A DNA stretch of 50,868 nucleotides, taken from NCBI RefSeq assembly GCF_000733295.1, contig NZ_JPMI01000273.1, forward strand, positions 1-50,868, written 5' to 3'. Positions within the stretch are counted from its first letter, which is position 1, and each line of letters begins with the position of its first letter. The translations under genes were made by a program, and so were the position numbers. Below, piece after piece: positions 44,972 through 50,868 of the stretch. This DNA comes from Archangium violaceum Cb vi76 (GTDB lineage Bacteria > Myxococcota > Myxococcia > Myxococcales > Myxococcaceae). The notes beneath the pieces were generated by a model. That model ran no database searches and was not told the DNA's origin. It saw only the letters and a program-made list of their open reading frames with translations.

Positions 44972-46156
44972 ATGACCATGCGCGAACTTTCCTCGCTGCC
45001 CGCCACCGTTTCCGCACGCTCGAGCGTGTCCGGGAAGGTGCGCCGTGTGCTCATGACGGCGAGCACCGGGGGCCGCGTGTGGACGTACGCGCTGGAGCTG
45101 AGCCGGGCGCTGGGCCGCCGGGGGGTGGAGGTGACGCTGGCCGTGCAGGGCGTGCCGCTCACCGCGCTGCAGTGGGCCCAGGTGCGGAGCGTGCCGGGGC
45201 TCACCGTCGAGCAGAGCACCTGGCGGCTGGAGGGCCCCGAGGACGCCTGGGACGACGTGGCGGCGGCGGGGGAGTGGTTGATGGAGCTGGAGTCCCGCTT
45301 CCAGCCGGACGCGGTGCACCTCAACGGCTACTGCCACGCCGCGCTGCCTTGGAGGCACCGTCCGCTGGTGGTGGCCCACGCGTGTCCCCTGTCGTGGTGG
45401 GAGGCGGTGAAGAGCGAGCCAGCGCTGGAGCGGGACGTGCGCTACCGCTGGGAGGTGACGCGGGGGCTGCGCGCCGCGGGCCATGTGGTGGCGCCTACCT
45501 CCGAGTTGCTGGCCTCCCTGTCGCGGCACTACGGGCCGTTGCGCTCCTCCGGCGTCATCCCCCATTCACGCCGCCACGAGGACTTCCCGCCGGGCCCCGT
45601 GCGCGAGCCCTTCATCCTCGCCACGGGCCGGCTGTGGGACGAGGCGCGCAACCTGGAGGTGCTGGAGACGGTGGCGCCCCGGCTGGACTGGCCCGTGCTC
45701 GTGGCTGGCGACTGCCTGCACCCCCATGGCGGTGAGGTGCGTGCCCGTTATGTGCGCGCGTTGGGGCGGCTGCCGCAGGCGGAGCTCGCCGGCTACATGG
45801 GCCGGGCCTCCATCTACGTGCTCCCCGCGCGCTACGAGCCCTCGGGCCTGCCGGTGCTGGAGGCCGCGCTCGCCGGGTGTGCGCTGGTGTTGGGAGACAT
45901 CCCCTCCCTTCGCGAGATGTGGGAGGACGCGGCCGTCTTCGTTCCACCGGAGGACACGGACATGCTCGCGCGCGCCCTGCGCCGGCTGGTGTCGGAGCCC
46001 GTGCTGTGCAGCCGGATGTCCACCCTTGCACGGACGCGTGCACTGGAGTTCTCCCCGGATCGCATGGCGGATGCCTACCTTGCTGTCTATGCCGACCTGG
46101 ACCGTGCGTCCGGGGGCGTGTCCACCGTCCAGCCCCAGCTGGCGCGTGCCACCTGA
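44972..46156 (+). CDS. GT4-family glycosyltransferase
   Basis: A 394-residue GT-B glycosyltransferase. The N-terminal domain begins VRRVLMTASTGGRVWTYALE (Gly-rich acceptor loop); the C-terminal nucleotide-sugar domain has LATGRLWDEARNLEVLE and the retaining-GT signature PARYEPSGLPVLEAALAG with its EX7E glutamates. The sugar donor and acceptor cannot be read from the sequence. It precedes a second, CgeB-like glycosyltransferase, and the two probably build the same polysaccharide or glycoconjugate. ATG 44972 is chosen (ATG 44978 also possible); upstream frame is weak. Confidence 0.87.
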   Translation: MTMRELSSLPATVSARSSVSGKVRRVLMTASTGGRVWTYALELSRALGRRGVEVTLAVQGVPLTALQWAQVRSVPGLTVEQSTWRLEGPEDAWDDVAAAGEWLMELESRFQPDAVHLNGYCHAALPWRHRPLVVAHACPLSWWEAVKSEPALERDVRYRWEVTRGLRAAGHVVAPTSELLASLSRHYGPLRSSGVIPHSRRHEDFPPGPVREPFILATGRLWDEARNLEVLETVAPRLDWPVLVAGDCLHPHGGEVRARYVRALGRLPQAELAGYMGRASIYVLPARYEPSGLPVLEAALAGCALVLGDIPSLREMWEDAAVFVPPEDTDMLARALRRLVSEPVLCSRMSTLARTRALEFSPDRMADAYLAVYADLDRASGGVSTVQPQLARAT

Positions 46157-46222
46157 GCGGCGGCTGTTGGATGGGCGTCGATACCGGACTGGGGGGCCGG
46201 TTCGAGCGGGAAAGGATGTCGC

Positions 46223-47308
46223 ATGCGCAGCCACGGACTTCGGATCGCCTTCTTCGGCGCGAGTCTCGTCTCCGCCCGGTGGAACGGGGCCGTCATGTAC
46301 TACCGCGGCCTGCTCAAGGCGCTCCACGCCCGGGGCCACCAGGTGACGTTCTACGAGCCGGCGCTCCCCGAGCGTCAGCGCCACCGGGACCTGAAGGTGG
46401 CTCCGGATTGGGCGACGGTGGTGGTGTACTCGGTGGAGGGCACCGCCGGGCTCGAGCGCTGTCTGGAGGAGGCCCGGGAGGCGGACGTGGTGGTGAAGGC
46501 CAGCCACGTGGGCTTCCTCGACGAGTGGCTGGACGCCCGCGTGCTGGAGCTCCGGTCCGGCCGCACCCAGGTGGTGTATTGGGATCTGGACGCTCCCGTT
46601 TCCCTGGAGCGCATGGCGGGAAACCCGGAGGACCCCTTCCGGGCGCTGGTGCCGCGTTATGACCGCGTCTTCACGCTGGGCGGGGGAGACCCGGTGGTGC
46701 TGGCCTACCGCGACCTCGGCGCGCGCGAGTGTGTCCCCATCTACGGCGCGGTGGATCCAGACGCGCACCCGCCGGTGGGGGCCGAGCACCGGTTCGACTG
46801 TGACCTGGCGCTGCTGGACGACCGGCAGCCGGACCTGGAGCGGCGCGTGGAGTCCTTCTTCCTGCGTGCCGCGGATCTCCTGCCCGACAAGCGTTTCCTG
46901 CTGGGCGGTGAGGGGTGGGGCGAGCGGCCGCGGCCCGTCAACGTGCGGTACGTGGGCCCCGTGCCGCTCCGGGAGCACAACGCGTTGCGCTGCTCGGCGC
47001 GCTCGGTGCTCGACATCAGCCGGGATGGCATGGCGCGTTTCGGTTTCTCGCCAGCGCCGCGTCTCTTCGAGGCCGCGAGCGTGGGTGCCTGTTTGATCAC
47101 GGACGCCTGGGAGGGCATCGAGCTCTTCCTGGAGCCGGGGCGCGAGTGTCTGGTGGCGCAGGACGGCCTGGAGGTCGCCGAGGCGGTGCTGTGTCTCACC
47201 GACGACGGTGTGAGGGACCTGGGGCAGGCGGCGCGCCGCCGGGTCCTGGCCGAGCACACGTACGCGCACCGCGCGGTCCAGGTGGAGCAGGCACTCGGCC
47301 TGGGCTGA
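46223..47308 (+). CDS. CgeB-like glycosyltransferase
   Basis: A 361-residue GT-B protein. The start LRIAFFGASLVSARWNGAVM and the C-terminal segments ISRDGMARFGFSPAPRLFEA, then ASVGACLITDAWEGIELFLE and AEAVLCLTDDGVRDL resemble the CgeB / glycosyl_transferase_92-like group found in spore-coat and envelope polysaccharide loci. AAAGGA lies 6 nt before ATG 46223. It follows the GT4 enzyme by 66 nt in the same direction; they probably act in one pathway. Substrates are not predictable. Confidence 0.83.
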   Translation: MRSHGLRIAFFGASLVSARWNGAVMYYRGLLKALHARGHQVTFYEPALPERQRHRDLKVAPDWATVVVYSVEGTAGLERCLEEAREADVVVKASHVGFLDEWLDARVLELRSGRTQVVYWDLDAPVSLERMAGNPEDPFRALVPRYDRVFTLGGGDPVVLAYRDLGARECVPIYGAVDPDAHPPVGAEHRFDCDLALLDDRQPDLERRVESFFLRAADLLPDKRFLLGGEGWGERPRPVNVRYVGPVPLREHNALRCSARSVLDISRDGMARFGFSPAPRLFEAASVGACLITDAWEGIELFLEPGRECLVAQDGLEVAEAVLCLTDDGVRDLGQAARRRVLAEHTYAHRAVQVEQALGLG

Positions 47309-47429
47309 GCCGCGTCCCGGGAATGTTCCTGTCGTCACAGTTCCTGGTGAATTCCCGCGCCCCCTCACGGGTTGCGCCTAGCATGCGCCCGCGCGATTGG
47401 AACCACGCGGCGGGGCGAGCCGGAGACCC

Positions 47430-49619
47430 ATGCCCAAGGCACCCAGGAAGACCACCGAGGGACGCCGGGGCGCTCGTTCCGATGACGACCGGGCAGCCCT
47501 GCTGCGGCGGCTCGCCGAGCTGGAGGAGCGCGCGGCACATGCCCGCCACATCGTCCAGCGGGTAGGCGTTTCCATCTGGGAAGAGGACTTCTCGGGGGTG
47601 CAGGAGCTGCTGCTCGAGCTGCGGCACCAGGGTGTGCGGGACGTGCGTGCCTGGTGCTTGGCCCACCCGGACTTCATCCTGGAGGCGGTGCGGCGGGTGC
47701 GCGTGCTGGGCGTCAACGACGCCACGCTGCGGATGTTCGGTGCCTCCAGCCACGAGGAGATGCTCGGCTCGCTGGAGCGCATCTTCCTGCCGGACACGCT
47801 GAAGGTGTTCGTCGAGCAGCTGGTGACGCTGGCCGAGGGCCGTCCCTTCCTGCAGTCGGAGACGGTGGTGCGGACGCTGGACGGGCGGCGCCTGGAGGTG
47901 CTCCTCACCTTCAGCTGGGACGCGGTGGTGGGGCGGGCGGACCGGGTGCTGGTGACGCTCATGGACATTGGTGAACGCAAGGCCGCCGAGCGGGCGCTCC
48001 AGGAGAGCGAGGCGCGCTTTCGCAACATGGCGGACCACGCGCCGGTGATGATGTGGGTGACGGCTCCGGACGGCAGGTGCACCTACCTCAACCGGCAGTG
48101 GTACGCGTTCACCGGCCAGACGGAGGAGACGGGGCTGGGCTTCGGGTGGCTGGACGCCGTCCATCCCGAGGACGCCGCGCCGAGTAGAGCCATCTTCGTG
48201 GAGGCCAATGCGCGGCGCGCGCCCTTCCGGCTGGATTACCGGCTGCGCCGCACGGATGGGGAGTACCGCTGGGCCATCGACTCGGCGGCTCCCCGCTTCG
48301 GGCCGGGCGGGGCGTTCCTCGGCTATATCGGCTCGGTCATCGACATCACCGAGCGGCGCCAGCGCGAGGAGCTCCAGCGTTTCCTGGCGGAGGCGGGCAC
48401 GGCGCTGGCCTCCACGCTGGACTACGGCACGACGCTTTCCACCCTGGCGCGGCTGGCCGTGCCCACGCTGGCGGACTGGTGCCTGGTGGACCTGTTGGAG
48501 GAGGACGGCTCGGTGCGCCGGGTGGAGGTGTCGTCGGCGGACCCGGCCGATGGGGCCCTGGCCGAGCAACTGCGCCGCTCTCCGGCCCGGCCGAACGGAA
48601 ACTCCGAGCACCCTCCCACGAAGGCGATCCTCGAGGGCCGGCCCGTGCTGCTGCCGGAGATGCCTCCCGAGCGATTCTCCTCCCCTGTGCACGACGAGGA
48701 GCACGCCCGGACGATCGCCGCCACCGGTCCCATCTCCCTCATGTCCGTGCCCCTGCTGGCCCGCGGGCGCACCCTGGGGGCGCTCACCTTCATCACCACC
48801 GCGCGTTCCGGCCGGCACTACGGGGCGGTGGAGCTCGAGGCCGCGGAGGACCTGGCCCGGCGCGCCGCGCTCTCGGTGGACAACGCCCGGCTCTACCGGG
48901 ACGCGCAGCGCGCGGTCCGGCTGCGCGACGAGTTCCTCTCCATCGCCAGCCACGAGCTGAAGACGCCGCTGACGCCCCTGGTGCTCAAGCTGCGGGTGCT
49001 CTGGCGGGAGATAGAGGCCCGGTGCGAGCCCTCCCTGGCCCAGCGCCTGCTCGGGCACCTGGAGGTGAGCCGCCGCCAGGTGAAGCGGTTGTCGGAGCTG
49101 GTGGACGGCCTGCTGGACGTGTCGCACCTGAGCGCGGGGCGGCTGCGCCTCGAGCGGGAGGCCGTGGATCTGTCCGAGCTGACGCGGGAGGTGTCGGCGC
49201 GCTTCCAGGAGGAGTCGGAGCGGAGCGAGAGCCCCCTGCGGTTGGTGACGGACGGGCCGGTGGTGGGGCAGTGGGACCGGCTGCGGCTGGAGCAGGTGGT
49301 GTCCAACCTGCTCTCCAACGCCCTCAAGTATGGGGGAGGCCATCCCGTGTCCATCCGTGTCGAGGACATGGGCGAGCGGGCCCGGCTGGTGGTGAGGGAC
49401 GAGGGCATCGGCATCGAGCCGGACGCGTTGCCCCGCATCTTCCACAAGTTCGAGCGGGGCGTGTCGGAGCGGCACTACGGCGGGCTGGGGCTGGGGCTGT
49501 ACGTGACGCAGCAGGTGCTCCAGGCCATGGGGGGCACCATCTCCGCCGAGAGCACTCCCGGCCAGGGCGCCACCTTCACGGTGGAGCTGCCGCGGTTGCC
49601 GGCACCCGATGCCCCCTGA
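47430..49619 (+). CDS. PAS-PAS-GAF sensor histidine kinase
   Basis: A soluble kinase of 729 residues. Two PAS domains (the second, about 190-310, begins RFRNMADHAPVMMWVTAPDG and ends with a PAC-like YIGSVIDITERRQRE), a GAF domain (about 325-485), a HisKA domain with H-box SIASHELKTPLTP (His near 507), and an ATPase domain with NLLSNALKYGGG, DEGIGIEP and GLGLGLYVTQQV. There is no receiver or membrane segment. Its GAF-HisKA half is close to that of the kinase at 9181-11085, so they may be paralogues. ATG 47430 has CGGAG 4 nt upstream; TTG 47397 is an alternative. A CCTAGCATG box at about 47378 may be its promoter. Confidence 0.9.
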   Translation: MPKAPRKTTEGRRGARSDDDRAALLRRLAELEERAAHARHIVQRVGVSIWEEDFSGVQELLLELRHQGVRDVRAWCLAHPDFILEAVRRVRVLGVNDATLRMFGASSHEEMLGSLERIFLPDTLKVFVEQLVTLAEGRPFLQSETVVRTLDGRRLEVLLTFSWDAVVGRADRVLVTLMDIGERKAAERALQESEARFRNMADHAPVMMWVTAPDGRCTYLNRQWYAFTGQTEETGLGFGWLDAVHPEDAAPSRAIFVEANARRAPFRLDYRLRRTDGEYRWAIDSAAPRFGPGGAFLGYIGSVIDITERRQREELQRFLAEAGTALASTLDYGTTLSTLARLAVPTLADWCLVDLLEEDGSVRRVEVSSADPADGALAEQLRRSPARPNGNSEHPPTKAILEGRPVLLPEMPPERFSSPVHDEEHARTIAATGPISLMSVPLLARGRTLGALTFITTARSGRHYGAVELEAAEDLARRAALSVDNARLYRDAQRAVRLRDEFLSIASHELKTPLTPLVLKLRVLWREIEARCEPSLAQRLLGHLEVSRRQVKRLSELVDGLLDVSHLSAGRLRLEREAVDLSELTREVSARFQEESERSESPLRLVTDGPVVGQWDRLRLEQVVSNLLSNALKYGGGHPVSIRVEDMGERARLVVRDEGIGIEPDALPRIFHKFERGVSERHYGGLGLGLYVTQQVLQAMGGTISAESTPGQGATFTVELPRLPAPDAP

Positions 49620-49968
49620 GGCGGGGGAGGCCGCTCCTACCGCGGGCCGGGGCAGCCGACGGAGGAAGCCGACGGAGGAGTCGTGGCGCGAGCCCCAGCC
49701 CTCGTTCTTCAGGCGCAGCTCATGGGCCCGGGCGGCGCCCGGCTTGCCGGCCAGGGCGCGCGCGCTCCTGCCCGATGGGCATGCCTGCCAGCCCGGATTC
49801 CTGTCGGGGGGCGATGTTCCCGCAGCTCGCCGTGCTCTCGGGCCTGTTCGCGCTGGTGCGGTGGCTGGAGGGCTTCGACCAGCTCCCCTCGCTGAGTGTG
49901 CCGGCTCTCCTCCCCTCCCTGCCCTTCACGGTGTGGGTGCTGACCACGTCCATGCGCGGGTGGCCCAA
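49620..49968. other. Intergenic region without convincing gene
   Basis: 349 bases between convergent genes. The minus strand near 49640-49740 reads a short protein-like stretch (AHELRLKNEGWGSRHDSSVG) without start or motif, which might be a decayed gene end. Nothing else is definite; the plus-strand frames across it look like shadows. Confidence 0.4.
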
Positions 49969-50859
49969 TCACTCCACCAAAGGCAAGGCCACCCCACATT
50001 GCCGGGAGAGCCACTCGACCTTGCGCCACGTCAAGACGAAACTGCCCCTGCCCAAGGCGAAGAACGTGGACAAGGCCGTGTCGAGCTCGTGCTCGCGCCG
50101 GTCGGTCGCGGACTGGCAAAGCGCATAGGTGGCACGTACCCGCTCTCTCACGGGACAATGTCCCAGGGCCGCCGCGAGACCCATGGGCTCCGGTGGAAAG
50201 CCACGCTTCCTCTTCCGCGCGGAGTCCACCATGGCAGGGAGCTCCGACAGGAGCTCGTCGGACAGCCACAACGCCTCTTCTTCGCTGGGCTTCAGTTCGA
50301 CACGGACATCACTGGCGGCACCAAACGGCCAGACCGTCTTGTCAGCCCACAAATACGTCAGGAGCTGATAGGCCATCGCCACCGCGTCGCCATGCTTGCC
50401 ATGCATCCACGACACACGCACGAGATTCCGCGCCAGATGCACCCTCCGCGCCGCGGCATGGCGGTGCCCGTGCTCCTCCGCCAGTCGCTTGCAGGCGACC
50501 ATCGCCTCGTGGAGCCCCTGTTCCGCCTCTTGATACCTGGCAAGATGAAAGTCCAGGTAGGCTACAGCGGCGAGGTGGAATGAAGTCCCAACCAGTCGAG
50601 ATTCCTCCGTCTCGAGTCCGGTCTCCATGATGTGATGAGCGCGCCCAAACCATTTGAGGGCTTTGTCGAACGCTCCGGCGCGTACTTCGCTCAGTCCTTT
50701 ATCGTGCTCGCTTGAGATCTGGCCCAGGATGATGTTCTCGTGCCTCGGGAGGCCCGAGAGGTCCTCCATCTGGCGAGAGGACAAAGTGGAGCCAGACATC
50801 GCCGACACGGGCAGTGCCATGCCGGCGATGTACGAGCCAATGACCTTGTCGAGGCTCAT
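49969..50859 (-). CDS. Unknown cytoplasmic helical-repeat protein
   Basis: A 296-residue soluble protein, mostly helical, with TPR-like spacing (EVRAGAFDKALKWFGRAHHI, AAVAYLDFHLARYQEAEQGL, RVHLARNLVRVSWMHGKHGD). No catalytic motif is visible and I do not recognise the family. An in-frame TAG lies two codons before ATG 50859, so the start is inside the window. A CTAG-type box abuts the start, which suggests that either it is not a promoter or translation begins at a later Met. It may be a scaffold; adjacent genes give no clue. Confidence 0.65.
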   Translation of the reverse strand: MSLDKVIGSYIAGMALPVSAMSGSTLSSRQMEDLSGLPRHENIILGQISSEHDKGLSEVRAGAFDKALKWFGRAHHIMETGLETEESRLVGTSFHLAAVAYLDFHLARYQEAEQGLHEAMVACKRLAEEHGHRHAAARRVHLARNLVRVSWMHGKHGDAVAMAYQLLTYLWADKTVWPFGAASDVRVELKPSEEEALWLSDELLSELPAMVDSARKRKRGFPPEPMGLAAALGHCPVRERVRATYALCQSATDRREHELDTALSTFFALGRGSFVLTWRKVEWLSRQCGVALPLVE

Positions 50860-50868
50860 CCGCTAGAT

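Noticed and set aside
49609-50583. Plus-strand frame after the last kinase
   Set aside because: Overlaps the minus-strand gene at 49969-50859 and has no domain or good start.

Overview
The window is a densely packed, very GC-rich bacterial chromosome segment. It looks like a fruiting-body myxobacterium of the Cystobacterineae (Archangium/Cystobacter/Myxococcus relatives). The reasons are the Hanks-type Ser/Thr kinases (one coupled to a DUF2381-like partner), several PAS/GAF sensor histidine kinases, a KaiC-like ATPase between a kinase and a response regulator, a SitA5-like polymorphic toxin with an Imm52 immunity gene, and many short lipoproteins with Cys-rich tails. This assignment is inference from gene content. 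I see no rRNA, tRNA, CRISPR array or intact insertion sequence.

Layout. 1-2.5 kb: the 3' part of a toxin with a restriction-endonuclease-fold tip, its Imm52 immunity gene, and the relic tail of a second immunity gene. 2.7-5.7 kb: an overlapping histidine kinase / double KaiC / receiver operon. 5.7-9 kb: phospholipase-D-like enzyme, lipoprotein, Ser/Thr kinase, small membrane protein and queF. 9.2-11.1 kb: a GAF histidine kinase with a degenerate receiver. 11.2-17.3 kb: gltBD glutamate synthase. 17.3-22 kb: ceramidase-like hydrolase, carboxypeptidase-regulatory/PDZ membrane protein, glutathione S-transferase and a MITE-like element. 22.3-28.9 kb: lipoprotein subtilase and a SWIM-SNF2 helicase. 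28.9-32 kb: YdjC/ChbG-like deacetylase, bactofilin-like membrane protein, and a secreted esterase whose lipoprotein leader is in another frame. 32.3-34.1 kb: a lipoprotein with a PD-(D/E)xK-like motif and a likely partner. 34.5-36.3 kb: an SsnA-family amidohydrolase homologue followed by a peroxiredoxin with in-frame UGA. 36.5-38.7 kb: lipoproteins, an unknown protein and a Cys-rich protein. 39-42.8 kb: TPR-like protein, Ser/Thr kinase and DUF2381-like protein. 42.9-50.9 kb: an unknown protein with an internal repeat, a GH19 peptidoglycan hydrolase, two glycosyltransferases, a large PAS-GAF histidine kinase and an unknown cytoplasmic protein.

The most interesting signal is at 35781-36347. A peroxiredoxin reading frame is intact except for one UGA, which falls exactly at the peroxidatic cysteine of the PxxxTxxC motif. 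Six nucleotides after the UGA begins a 45-nt stem-loop with about 17 base pairs and a GU-containing 7-nt apical loop, as expected of a bacterial SECIS element. The gene therefore probably encodes a selenocysteine peroxiredoxin. The gene 45 nt upstream belongs to the SsnA family, which is associated with selenium metabolism in other bacteria, but here it has lost several metal ligands.

A second theme is recombination and frame decay in surface and toxin genes: the duplicated Imm52 tail, two lipoprotein genes broken at homopolymer or Pro-rich tracts, a palindromic repeat inside a coding sequence, and a MITE-like inverted repeat between convergent genes.
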